From Pseudomonadota bacterium (GTDB taxonomy: Bacteria; Bdellovibrionota; UBA1018), in contig JAIXQO010000003.1 in assembly GCA_027485695.1 (NCBI GenBank), forward strand, positions 1,054,932 to 1,118,931: a DNA stretch of 64,000 nt, in the 5' to 3' direction. Within the stretch, counting starts at the first letter, position 1. Each line of letters begins with the position of its first letter. The notes beneath the pieces were generated by a model. It was not told where the DNA came from. It did no database searches and saw nothing but the letters and a program-made list of their open reading frames with translations. This document shows positions 42,749 to 52,081 of the stretch, piece by piece. Position numbers and translations under genes: made by a program.

Positions 42749-45160
42749 ATGCAAATGCACTTTAGATACGTTGTTGCGATCGCAGTGGGGATGAGTGTGT
42801 CCTGGGCTCAAGCCGAGGATGTAGTTCCTACGGCTATACCGACACCGAATACAAATATTCCATTTAGTCCCGGACAAATTCCGAACGACTGCGCGAATGG
42901 CGTCTCCGTCACCGCGAGTGTGGTTGATGTCGGCACGGATCTCCTCGAGAGAATTTTAGGTGAAGGTGATAAGAGCTCCGCTGGCACTCGCTCTTACACG
43001 ATCGCATCGGATTGTAAGGACGCTCAGGCGGACCATTTTTCTGAGAAGCCGACTTGTGAGAATCTGACCAAAGATTCTGTTAAAAAAATTCTCGAGTCGA
43101 GCCGCAAGGAACAAGAGCGTCTGGCTTGCGAGATGGGTAAGGCCGAAGCAGGCATTAAAGAAATCAGCTGTCTGGATTCCATGGCCAAAGCGGCCGAAGA
43201 AAATCTTCAGGGTTTGGTTCAAGGACTGACTCCGATGTTGAATGAGGCGAAGACCGCTCTCAATCAAATGGACTCTGATATTGCGGACCGCGATGAGCAG
43301 ACTCGGATCATCGCCGAAGATCGATTGCCTAAAATGGTGCAAGCTCAGGCGGCACTTCAAACCCTCGTGAATGGTGGGGGACAGAGTAAGGGATTGATTC
43401 GTAAATCGCAGGAAATCCGAACCAGCATCCGGAATTTTCGTGCCCAACAAACGAGATTTAAGTCGGTTGTCGAGCAATACAAATTCGGACTAGCAGTCAG
43501 TTGTTTTATGAACGAGCAGAAGGCCGGAGCAACTTGCACGTCAGATGGTGGCGTCAGCACTAAATCGAGAGCCGACTACATTTCGTGCTTGGTGGCAGAA
43601 TCTGGAGTCAAAGATTCCAAAGGAACGATTAATACAACGCTCGCCTCCAAGGCTCAGAAGCAAAAAGCCGGCATCAAGTCGGATTTTGAGCAGCTCAAGA
43701 ACCAAAGCCCTGGATACGGTGAGGCTTTTCCGACCGAACAGTTCATCTCCGGAGATTCGTCCAAGCCAAGTACGAGCGGATTCAAAACTTACACCTACAA
43801 CACCGAGGCAGATTTTTTCACCAAGTTCATTCAACGTTATGCTTCGACCAACGTCACGGTTCGCGGCAAGAGCTTGTTGACGGTCGTGAGCGCTGAGATG
43901 ACCGAGTGTATGCAAAAAGCTCGCAATCAAGTGAACACCGAGATGGGCAAATCGGGCTCGACCGCTCGCTCGTCACTCGGCGGCGTTGGACAAGTTCAGG
44001 AACATTTTCAACAACAAGAAGACGGATTCCGCACTCAACTCAAGGAGGATGTACAAGGATCCGCAGAAGTCTATCGTCAGGCTTTGGAGGCCGCGACGGG
44101 TAAGAACTATCCTCTAAACACCGCACCTTGCCTCAAAGAAGAGAATCTCGAAGCACAGGCCGGTTGTGCTCAACAGATGGCGAACACGTTGCATAGTTTG
44201 CTCACCGGAAATCCTCAGTCGGTTGACAACAAGGTGAACAATCAAGTCGCGGCGACGTTAACGAGTGGTGCTCCGTCGGTAACCGCGTTTGTTCAAGAGG
44301 TGAAGGCGCCTGCGAACGCCAAGCTTTCTTTTCAAATGACTTGCCAAGGCATCAATGGTTGCGTGACCGCTTATCAATCTGCGATCCGTGATATCAAAGC
44401 CGATCGCACGCGCATCGTTCAAGGTAAGAAAAGTTATCAGAACGCAGTCAGTAAGGCGACGACCGAGAAGACGGATCAGCTGGGTAAGGCGATGAAATCG
44501 ACGTCGCAGTATATTCATCAGCGTAAAGCTGAGATTGAAAAACGCCTCAAGATTTCGCTCGCCATGACCTCAGAAAAGATTGATGCCAAAGATCTGCAGC
44601 CCGATCCACAGACCGGCGTGATGGATATTTCTGATATCGCGAAACTCGCAAAATCCAAGATCCAGCCGCCGCTGATCTCCTCTAAGGAGTCCGAGTCGAA
44701 CGGTGGAATTAAGGATCTGCGCGAGGAAATCAAAGAGCTCTCCGAGAAGCGCCAGAAGGTCCTTGCGGTGAATGAGACGGTGGCGGATGTGTTTAAGAAG
44801 TGTGAAAAGAAGACCTACGCTGAGAAAGGTGAAAAGCTCCGAGGTGAGTTGAAGGATCTGCTCGCTACAAAAACGGAAAACTGTAGTGATGCAACGGGTG
44901 GTAATAGTTCAATTGATCCTGCAGCTGAACTGGCTGATACAATTCAGGAGATTATCAAGATTTCACCAGATATGTCGGTAAAAGCTGTCTCCGTCAAAGG
45001 GAACGATATTTATGTGGATGGAAGACTATTTAAGTCCCTGAGTAGCGGGATGCGCGTTGGAAAGCGCGACTGCACCAGCATCAATGATGAGATCGCTAAA
45101 CTGCAGAAAGAAATCGAAGATAACGATCGCAAGAAGACTACGGCCGGATCCTTGGATTAG
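42749..45160 (+). CDS. Large exported coiled-coil protein of unknown function
   Basis: An 803-residue exported protein. A signal peptide covers about residues 1-22 (SVSWAQA|E), with a GGGGTGA site; the ATG at 42749 or the one six bases later are both possible starts. Most of the chain is long helices with heptad character (KKILESSRKEQERLACEMGKAEAGIKEI...; LREEIKELSEKRQKVLAVNE), broken by several Cys-containing segments (NDCANG, PTCENLT, TCQGINGCV). Glutamate-, lysine- and glutamine-rich. No domain recognised. A terminator follows 25 bp after the stop. Confidence 0.75.
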   Translation: MQMHFRYVVAIAVGMSVSWAQAEDVVPTAIPTPNTNIPFSPGQIPNDCANGVSVTASVVDVGTDLLERILGEGDKSSAGTRSYTIASDCKDAQADHFSEKPTCENLTKDSVKKILESSRKEQERLACEMGKAEAGIKEISCLDSMAKAAEENLQGLVQGLTPMLNEAKTALNQMDSDIADRDEQTRIIAEDRLPKMVQAQAALQTLVNGGGQSKGLIRKSQEIRTSIRNFRAQQTRFKSVVEQYKFGLAVSCFMNEQKAGATCTSDGGVSTKSRADYISCLVAESGVKDSKGTINTTLASKAQKQKAGIKSDFEQLKNQSPGYGEAFPTEQFISGDSSKPSTSGFKTYTYNTEADFFTKFIQRYASTNVTVRGKSLLTVVSAEMTECMQKARNQVNTEMGKSGSTARSSLGGVGQVQEHFQQQEDGFRTQLKEDVQGSAEVYRQALEAATGKNYPLNTAPCLKEENLEAQAGCAQQMANTLHSLLTGNPQSVDNKVNNQVAATLTSGAPSVTAFVQEVKAPANAKLSFQMTCQGINGCVTAYQSAIRDIKADRTRIVQGKKSYQNAVSKATTEKTDQLGKAMKSTSQYIHQRKAEIEKRLKISLAMTSEKIDAKDLQPDPQTGVMDISDIAKLAKSKIQPPLISSKESESNGGIKDLREEIKELSEKRQKVLAVNETVADVFKKCEKKTYAEKGEKLRGELKDLLATKTENCSDATGGNSSIDPAAELADTIQEIIKISPDMSVKAVSVKGNDIYVDGRLFKSLSSGMRVGKRDCTSINDEIAKLQKEIEDNDRKKTTAGSLD

Positions 45161-45185
45161 GTCGTTCCGATCGAGGTGAGACACG

Positions 45186-45216
45186 AAAACGGGCTGGTTT
45201 CCCGCCCGTTTTTTCT
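45186..45216 (+). terminator. Rho-independent terminator
   Basis: AAAACGGGC (45186-45194) pairs exactly with GCCCGTTTT (45204-45212), followed by TT, in the gap between the coiled-coil gene and the minus-strand 45237-45464 gene. It can work in both directions. Confidence 0.92.
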
Positions 45217-45236
45217 TTTGCGGTCGTCAGACTTTC

Positions 45237-45464
45237 TCAATGATCGACTTCTGAAAGTGGATTGATGTAGAGGCGGAAGGTCTTGTCGCGGTGACGGCGG
45301 ATCGCGAAAACGCCATTTTCTTTCTCTGCCGCCAGTCGCTCATAGAAGGTCGGATCGAGGGCGGAGAGCTCTTGTACGCTCTTGCCTTCGTATTTACCGA
45401 AATCGATGATGACTTGGGATTCTTCGATAATACCAGTAACCGGGCTATAGTCTTTCTGACTCAT
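45237..45464 (-). CDS. Small conserved-looking protein (DUF3820-like pattern)
   Basis: A 75-residue protein with AAGGAG 11 bases before its ATG. The segment VIIDFGKYEGKSVQELSALDPTFYERLAAE resembles the 'FGKhkGksl.el....P.yl.wl' unit found in DUF3820 proteins and at the C-terminus of some exonucleases, where the pattern is a small alpha/beta fold. It has no catalytic motif of its own. It is divergent from the PurL-like gene. Confidence 0.6.
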   Translation of the reverse strand: MSQKDYSPVTGIIEESQVIIDFGKYEGKSVQELSALDPTFYERLAAEKENGVFAIRRHRDKTFRLYINPLSEVDH

Positions 45465-45631
45465 TCGAGATGGGCTCCTTCCAAACTCTCTTATCTAGTC
45501 TAGCCAGGAACTTTTGCTGGCCTCAAGTGACGAGTTATTGACGCACGAGATTTCGACCAAAGGGCACGGAATCCAAGAGGAATCTTTTATCTGGCTCGGG
45601 AACTATGATACGAATTTGAGTAACAAAATCT

Positions 45632-48600
45632 ATGTTTGCACGTATCGAAAGCACCCTGAAGCCCGAGATCGCCGACCACCTCACGACACCGCTCCTCCGG
45701 CGCCTCGAGATGACCGACCCCCATTTGAGGCGGTTGGTCCGCTGGGCGAGACAAGTCGATGTCTTCTGGATGGATGTGCCGCTCTCGCGCGAAGACCTGA
45801 TTTTCGCGTGCACCGAGGTGCTTTGGGATCCGGTTTTAAACTGGCTGTTCACGGGCAACCTGATTCCGAGCGCCGCGGGAATCAAGGGTGGCATTGAGGA
45901 TCTGCTGGAGACGGCTCCACATCGGCCGGGTAATTTCTTCGCCATCGAAAAACGGCTTCGCCTCGGCGTAAATGATTTCAAGGCTCGTACGCTTTTGAGT
46001 AATTTCGAAACCGTGCTTCGTCGCAAACTTCCGGAAGCTCGCGTTTGCTCTGGCGCGCTCCTCGTCGTCGAAGGTGTCGGCATTGGCGAGTCCCAATTGG
46101 CGGCATTGGCGAAAAATTATTTCGCAAACGAGCTCCTCGAGAGCTGGACGATCATGCCGAGCGCGGAGCTCGTACACTCGGAGCGGTTTTTCCCCGAACG
46201 CGTAAAACGCGAAATGCCAAAAGCCCACGCCTCGCGTTTTAGTCATTTGCACGAGAAATTCTCGCCGACACAACAGAGTAGCGACGAGATGATTCAGGCG
46301 CTCAAGAAGCGGGGGATTCGTTTTCGTCCGCAAGAGTTCGCCAAGATTCATCAGCATTTCAGCGAGACAGATGCCCGTGAGCTTCATGAGGTGGAACTCG
46401 AGTTTTTTGCCAAGTATTTTGAATCCAGGCGTGTGACCCGTTACTTGTCCTCGGAGTTTCGTTTGGACGCATCCGTTACCGAAGGTACGGAAATTAATCG
46501 CTCGTCTTCACGTCTCTTGGCCGAAACGTTTCGCCAGAGCGCGCTCGACAACCCTCGATCCTGGATGCTGACAAATTTCGAAGGCGATCGCCCGGCATTT
46601 TTGGGAATGGATGACGACGAGGCTCTGCTTGCTCGATTTGACATGGAGTCCGCGCTCCTGAAGTATGACGCCAAGCAAGCGACCGAAGCCGTCGTCGCTC
46701 GGAGTTGCTTGCGTTCAGTCTGCGAAGAAAAAGGCGTTCGTCCGATCCTGCTTCAAAACTGGGTACACCTCCTCAGTCCGCATGGCGCCGGCCCGGAGAC
46801 CAGACGTGCCTTGGACCGGATCCGAATCGCGCTCGGCGAAGCGTCCTCTCGCCTGGGAACGCCGATGTTAGGCGGCCACCTCCAGGTGGAGCTGAAAGCA
46901 GGGTCCGAGTTTCCCACACATGTCGGGATCACGACCTTGGGTTCCATTCCACGAGGAATGATCGATCTGGATCATGAATTTAAAAAAGCGGATGCGGGTG
47001 ATCGCATCTTAGTCTTGGGCAGTCCCGGCGGTCGCGAAGGAACGACCGGGGGGGCGCAGGTTCAAAAAGTCGATACGCTGATGCTCAAGCGCCTCATCGA
47101 TTTTGTGATGGAACTGAGAGATCGCGGTCACTCTTGTAGTTTTCAGCCGTGCTTAGAGTCGGGCCTGGCGGGCGCGCTAGCGGAACTCGGCGAACGTTAT
47201 GGCGGGTTCAAGGTGAACTTGGATCAGGTCCCGACCGATTCGACGATTTCTCAAAAACCCGTGGAAATCATCGCCAGCCGGACGCTCGAGCGGATCTTAG
47301 TTCGCGTACCTGCGGACAGTGTTGCAACGATCGAAGATCTGGCCAAACGCAGACTCGTTCCGAGCGCCGTCATTGGAGAGTTTGTGGGAGGCACGGCGAT
47401 TCAGGCGTTTTTCCAAGGCGAGGAAGTCGCTCATTTGGATATCTCGCTTTTTCGCCAACTCGAATCCAAGGACATATACGACGCTACCTATACGCCTCCC
47501 GCGCAATCGCGTGCGATCGAATACGGTGATGTTGCCAAAGAAGGCCTCGAGATTTTGCTCAAAATCCTGAGTCACCCGAACTTGTGCTCGCGTGAGTGGT
47601 TGATTCAGCAGATGGATCAAGAAGTTCAAGGGCACTCGCTCCTGAAACCGCTTCAGCAAGTTTTGGTTCAGGCGGAGGCGCCTCAAGCTGGACCCAACGA
47701 CGGAGTCGGTTTTCGTCCAAAAGGTCAAGGCACCCATGCGATCCTGGTTTCGCAGGGACACGCAGAGCGAGCGATGGATGTGGATCCTTATCTCGCTGGA
47801 ATGCTGGCAGTCGACGAGGCGATTCGAAACGGCTTAGCTTGTGGCGCCGACTACGGTAAGGAAGACTCTCTGTTCGGTTTAGGTTATCAGCTGGTGATTC
47901 CCGAGAAGAACGGAAAAATGGACAGCGATATTAGCGGCAAGCTCGCTCGCCTGGCATTCGGCGCCTATTTCGCTTCCAAGGAACTTGAACTACCGTTTGT
48001 GACGGGGGCTGAAGTCGCGGTCGAAGGAGATCGTCAACGGCCGGAACTCGCAGTCACCGCGATTTCTAAAGTGGCCAAAGTCGCCGGCACTCGCAGTGCT
48101 GAATTCAAAACACCTGGGGATCCCATCTACTTGCTCGGGCCCGCGCAATTCAGTCTGCGTGGATCCGTCGTCGCCGAGTTCCTGCAGGGCTTGCCGGATG
48201 ATGTGAGTGCCATGGATCCGGATTGGTCGACGGCGCGTCGCTTGTATTCCTGGCTCGGTGGAACCATTGGCAAAGAACAGAAAAAACTTCGTTCGCTCCA
48301 CGACGTATCGGACGGAGGACTGCTTGCGGCAGTATCCGAATGTTCACTCTCGCGTGGTTTCGGTGCGCTCGTGCAATATCCCGAAGGTATGTCGAAAACC
48401 ATGGAGTGGGAATTTCTGTTCGGCGAAGGATTCCATGGAATGCTCGTGACCTCGTCCGAAGTGGACTCGGCGTTGCTCGAAGCCGAATGGTCTCAGAACG
48501 AGATTCCATTTTGCCGCTTGGGCCAAGTTCTTTCGGCAGGAACCCTTCAGGTAAAACGGGGAGACTCGACGATCTTGGCGATCGAAACGAAAGTGCTCCG

Positions 48601-48634
48601 TCAGGCTTGGAAGAAAGAAGGATTCTGGGAATGA
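45632..48634 (+). CDS. PurL-like protein (FGAM synthase family) with eroded active-site motifs
   Basis: A 1000-residue protein with the overall layout of large PurL (two PurS-like N-terminal repeats, then two AIR-synthase-like halves). Retained features include the DPYLAGMLAVDEAIRNGLACGAD region (about residue 715) and HDVSDGGLLAAVSE (about 889). In active PurLs the first half carries SEHCRHK, a HNHPS/T pair and GAATGxGG. In the matching places here I see ESRRVTRYL (about 265) and FDMESALLKYDAKQATEA (about 335), with none of those motifs; the GKDS element of the second half reads TGAEV (about 790). The following gene is a PurQ-like protein lacking its nucleophile. It may be a real but very divergent enzyme or a repurposed pseudoenzyme. 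Confidence 0.78.
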   Translation: MFARIESTLKPEIADHLTTPLLRRLEMTDPHLRRLVRWARQVDVFWMDVPLSREDLIFACTEVLWDPVLNWLFTGNLIPSAAGIKGGIEDLLETAPHRPGNFFAIEKRLRLGVNDFKARTLLSNFETVLRRKLPEARVCSGALLVVEGVGIGESQLAALAKNYFANELLESWTIMPSAELVHSERFFPERVKREMPKAHASRFSHLHEKFSPTQQSSDEMIQALKKRGIRFRPQEFAKIHQHFSETDARELHEVELEFFAKYFESRRVTRYLSSEFRLDASVTEGTEINRSSSRLLAETFRQSALDNPRSWMLTNFEGDRPAFLGMDDDEALLARFDMESALLKYDAKQATEAVVARSCLRSVCEEKGVRPILLQNWVHLLSPHGAGPETRRALDRIRIALGEASSRLGTPMLGGHLQVELKAGSEFPTHVGITTLGSIPRGMIDLDHEFKKADAGDRILVLGSPGGREGTTGGAQVQKVDTLMLKRLIDFVMELRDRGHSCSFQPCLESGLAGALAELGERYGGFKVNLDQVPTDSTISQKPVEIIASRTLERILVRVPADSVATIEDLAKRRLVPSAVIGEFVGGTAIQAFFQGEEVAHLDISLFRQLESKDIYDATYTPPAQSRAIEYGDVAKEGLEILLKILSHPNLCSREWLIQQMDQEVQGHSLLKPLQQVLVQAEAPQAGPNDGVGFRPKGQGTHAILVSQGHAERAMDVDPYLAGMLAVDEAIRNGLACGADYGKEDSLFGLGYQLVIPEKNGKMDSDISGKLARLAFGAYFASKELELPFVTGAEVAVEGDRQRPELAVTAISKVAKVAGTRSAEFKTPGDPIYLLGPAQFSLRGSVVAEFLQGLPDDVSAMDPDWSTARRLYSWLGGTIGKEQKKLRSLHDVSDGGLLAAVSECSLSRGFGALVQYPEGMSKTMEWEFLFGEGFHGMLVTSSEVDSALLEAEWSQNEIPFCRLGQVLSAGTLQVKRGDSTILAIETKVLRQAWKKEGFWE

Positions 48635-49428
48635 GTACGGCAACGCAGGCAAATGCAACGAATCGTCCGCGCGCGCTCGTTCTAAAAGGTGATGGACTCA
48701 ATTGCGATCTCGAGACGGCCCACGCATTTGCGACGGCAGGCTTTGAGGTTCACCTTCGTCACATCAACGATTTGGTCGAAGAGCGTGTGTCGGACCATGA
48801 CCTTTTTCCTTTTTATCAGGTGATTGCGATTCCGGGCGGCAGCGCTTCGAGCGATTGTTTCGGCAAAGGCAAGGCTCTCTCGCTCAAGATGAAATACGAG
48901 ATGGGCTGGAATCTCAGCCATTACGCCGCACGCGGCGGTCTCGTGATTGGGATCGGCGCTGGTTTTCATGCATTGGTCCGTTCAGGCGTGTTCGGCAAAG
49001 ATCTCTCTCTCACGAGCGCTCCTCAAGGCAAGACCGTGCAGAGTTGGCTCAAGATCATACCTCAGGGGCAGACCTGTCTCTGGCTCAAGGGGCTCGGCGT
49101 GATGGAGCTCCCGGTGCGGACGGAAGAAGGCCGAATGGTCATTCATCCGAGCCGCAAAACCGAGGTCCTCGTCAAAATGCAACGCAAAGGTTTGCTCTGC
49201 CTCAAGTATGATTCGAATCCGATTCAGAGCGAGGAGTCGATCGCCGGGCTTTGTGATGTCACGGGGCGGATCTTAGGAATGATGCCGCATCCGGAATCGT
49301 TCATCCGCTGGACGAGTCATCCGGAGTGGACGATGAGTCCTCAGCGGGCGCATGCGCCGGGACTCGGACTCAGTCTTTTTGAGAACGCCTACCAGGAAGC
49401 GCTTCGTGTACTGGCACCCCCGACTTAA
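48631..49428 (+). CDS. PurQ-like glutaminase-fold protein lacking the nucleophile
   Basis: A 265-residue protein with class I glutaminase (PurQ) fold markers: LNCDLETAHAFATAGFEV, IAIPGGSASSDCFGKGKA, the nucleophile elbow read as GIGAGFHAL, and GMMPHPE near the end. In PurQ the elbow is GICNGF with the catalytic Cys; here it is Gly109 (codons ATC GGC GCT, directly readable), while His220 and Glu222 are kept. Without the cysteine it cannot use glutamine by the usual mechanism. It overlaps the PurL-like gene by ATGA and the addB start by 23 bp, so it is translated in step with both. Confidence 0.85.
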   Translation: MSTATQANATNRPRALVLKGDGLNCDLETAHAFATAGFEVHLRHINDLVEERVSDHDLFPFYQVIAIPGGSASSDCFGKGKALSLKMKYEMGWNLSHYAARGGLVIGIGAGFHALVRSGVFGKDLSLTSAPQGKTVQSWLKIIPQGQTCLWLKGLGVMELPVRTEEGRMVIHPSRKTEVLVKMQRKGLLCLKYDSNPIQSEESIAGLCDVTGRILGMMPHPESFIRWTSHPEWTMSPQRAHAPGLGLSLFENAYQEALRVLAPPT

Positions 49429-52081
49429 CGACTCGATCGACTACTCGGAGTTGACCGGTCTTACGCCTCGGGCGTGGCTGGTGGTCGAGAGCGGCATCAA
49501 TCGCGAAGAAGTCAAAGCGATCTTACTCTCCGCGGGTATCAGTTTTGTCGGCGAAGCGGTGCTGGATCTCCCGGGTTTTTGCGTGAAAATGTTCGACGGA
49601 CTGATCTCCGCTCGTGACTTACTCACGGCCTCCGCCCGACAAGAAGTCCTGCGCTCGATCCTGCAAAAAACCGCGAGGAACGGCGAGACCTGGCCCGAGC
49701 TTGCGCGGCTCAGACGTCAAAAAGGTTTTTTCAAGAAGCTCGATCAGAGTCTTCAGTCGTTGCGCCAGACGTATTCGACCGAAGACGAGCGGTTGGCTGC
49801 CGTCGAGCTTCTGTCCGCGTTTCCAACGCCGATCCGAGATGAGATTCGACGTCTGGTCGTTCACTACGAGGCTTGGCTATCGGATCAAAAAAAATGGGAT
49901 TTACCGAGGTTGCTCCTCGCCGCGCGCGGAATGCTGGCGCAAACCGAGATTGAGCTTCGTTTGCCGGAGAAAATCTACCTTCTCTCGGGCGCGCCCAGTG
50001 AGAGCCGGACGGAATCTTTTTTCGAAGAGCTCTCCTTACGTTTGCAGTTGAATCGCGTGCGATTAGTCGAAGAACCCGCCGAACCTGCACAGCTGCCGCG
50101 CGCACAAGTTTCTTGGGAGGCTCACCTGACACTCGACGATGCAGCGTCCCGGCTAGCGGATGAGCTTGCGCTCTCGCTTCGGAAAAACGGATCTCTTGCG
50201 GGAGAGGGCGTGCTCATACCGGATGAACCGTCGGTGCGTCGGTCGCTCTCGCGAGCATTGCGCCGGGCGGGGATCGTGCTTCAAGATCCGCGCGATCCAA
50301 CCGTGCTTCGTTTATCCGAAGAATTGAAAACGTCGCTGCTTTCGGCGCGTTTGGTCGCTCTCGATTATCCGGTGGCACTCCTGATTGATGCCGCGAAACG
50401 TGTCTACGTCGGTGATTTTAAGCGGAGAGAGGAACTCGTCGACCGCATCCACCGCGAAGGCTGGTACCAGGGATTTCCTCCGTTTGTCGCCGCTGATTTT
50501 CCAGAGTTCCAGACGTTTCTCGAGCGAGTGCGTGACGCGTTTTCCGGGCGAAACGTGCTACTCGAATTCAAAAAAAATCACCTGGATTGCTTGGATCACG
50601 AAGGTTGCACGCACTGGGTGAGGGTTTTTCTGGAACGCATCTACGATGCTTACGCAGCCGATCTCGCGCTCGTGGGAGAGATCGGTCAAGTTCGTCCATT
50701 TCGATCTTTTCTGGAGCGGATCCAGGAACGGATTCAAGAGGCGACCCCGCCGGTCGAGAAGGTTGCCTATCCCCAAGGACTCCCGCTTTATCGCTTGGGA
50801 ACCGTGCCGCTTCGCTATCCGAAACGTCTTTGGTGTTTTGGGATTCCGGCGCGATTCACCCAAGTTCAAGAAGTGGGCGACTATGCACTCTCGTCTCGCG
50901 ACCGCGAACGGCTCTCGGGATCTTTTCAAATCAAGACCGCTCGTGAAACGAACCGATTCCGTAAGCTCGCGCTCAGGCAAGCGCTCGAGTTTTCGGATGA
51001 GGCGATATTCCTCGATGCCACGTTTAGTTCCGATGGTCGCGAGCGCGAAGGCATCGGTGCTCTTTTGGCGGAACTCGGCGTTTCGACTGAGCGAGCTGTC
51101 ATGGGCGCTCATCCTCGGTTCGAGCGGAGTTTTCTTGCTCCGAAATCCGCCCCTCCTCGTGACATTCAACTCGCGCCACTCTCGCGCGAGCAATCGATTC
51201 GAACAAGCGCGATCGAGGCTTATTCGCGCTGTCCGTTTCAGGCATTCGTTCGCTATCGTTTGCGCCTCGATGAAGCAGAGGTTGCTGACCTGGAGCCCGC
51301 ACCGAATTGGAAAGGTACGCTCCTTCACAAGGCGGTGCATCTCCTCATAGACTCGCGCGATCCGAGCAGTGGGGTGTTTCGCATCTCGACCACGGAGGCG
51401 CTCTCGCGCGCCGAAGCCGTTCACCCGATGGAGAGTGTGTTCGCAAGCTCTCGTTTGCGGCGAGGGTACCATCGTCGGCTGATCAAGATCCTGAATCAAT
51501 TCGTAGAAAAAGAAACGAAGTGGTGGAACATCGCCCGTACGCGCGTTTTCTCACTCGAGGGACCTGAGCTTGCGACCTCCGTCGACGGTTATACGGTCAA
51601 AGGTCGGCCAGACCGTATTGATGAAACCGCGTCTGGATTTCTGATCATCGACTACAAGACTGGCTCGGATTCTCCGCAAGGGAGCGACGTCGTGGAGCTC
51701 GGCTATCGATTGCAAATGCCGATTTATGCCCGCGCCCTCAGGCAGCTCTCGGACCGCGAGGTTCTCGGCTATTCCTATGTCGAACTGACCAACGACGGGA
51801 GTCGGGCCAAAGGGCTCTATTTCGCGCGCGATCACGGCAAACACGAAGGTGCCCTGAATCACTCGCCTAGAAAAACGAAATCGATTTTGCAAACCGAGCC
51901 GGCCGACGCCTGGAATCGGCTCGATGATTGGATTGAAAAACGCGTCGGAGATTACGTCTCAGGGAAATTCCCGGTACAGCCGGTGATGACCAAGGAATGC
52001 GACAAGTGTTTCGCGCGCGATGCCTGCGGACAGAGGCGGTTCTTAGAGAGCGACGAAGAGGGAGGCGAGGGCGATGAGTAA
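49406..52081 (+). CDS. addB: AddB-type helicase-nuclease subunit
   Basis: An 891-residue protein. The C-terminal third is a PD-(D/E)xK nuclease: PDRIDE and DYKTG (about residues 733-755), framed by iron-sulfur cysteines as in AddB: one in SRCPFQAFVRY (about 607) and three in KECDKCFARDAC (about 866). No Walker motifs remain in the N-terminal half, as is normal for AddB-like subunits. The preferred start is GTG 49406 (AGGAAG upstream), overlapping the PurQ-like gene; an ATG 54 bases upstream in the same frame lies deep inside that gene. It overlaps addA by eight bases. Confidence 0.88.
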   Translation: MYWHPRLNDSIDYSELTGLTPRAWLVVESGINREEVKAILLSAGISFVGEAVLDLPGFCVKMFDGLISARDLLTASARQEVLRSILQKTARNGETWPELARLRRQKGFFKKLDQSLQSLRQTYSTEDERLAAVELLSAFPTPIRDEIRRLVVHYEAWLSDQKKWDLPRLLLAARGMLAQTEIELRLPEKIYLLSGAPSESRTESFFEELSLRLQLNRVRLVEEPAEPAQLPRAQVSWEAHLTLDDAASRLADELALSLRKNGSLAGEGVLIPDEPSVRRSLSRALRRAGIVLQDPRDPTVLRLSEELKTSLLSARLVALDYPVALLIDAAKRVYVGDFKRREELVDRIHREGWYQGFPPFVAADFPEFQTFLERVRDAFSGRNVLLEFKKNHLDCLDHEGCTHWVRVFLERIYDAYAADLALVGEIGQVRPFRSFLERIQERIQEATPPVEKVAYPQGLPLYRLGTVPLRYPKRLWCFGIPARFTQVQEVGDYALSSRDRERLSGSFQIKTARETNRFRKLALRQALEFSDEAIFLDATFSSDGREREGIGALLAELGVSTERAVMGAHPRFERSFLAPKSAPPRDIQLAPLSREQSIRTSAIEAYSRCPFQAFVRYRLRLDEAEVADLEPAPNWKGTLLHKAVHLLIDSRDPSSGVFRISTTEALSRAEAVHPMESVFASSRLRRGYHRRLIKILNQFVEKETKWWNIARTRVFSLEGPELATSVDGYTVKGRPDRIDETASGFLIIDYKTGSDSPQGSDVVELGYRLQMPIYARALRQLSDREVLGYSYVELTNDGSRAKGLYFARDHGKHEGALNHSPRKTKSILQTEPADAWNRLDDWIEKRVGDYVSGKFPVQPVMTKECDKCFARDACGQRRFLESDEEGGEGDE

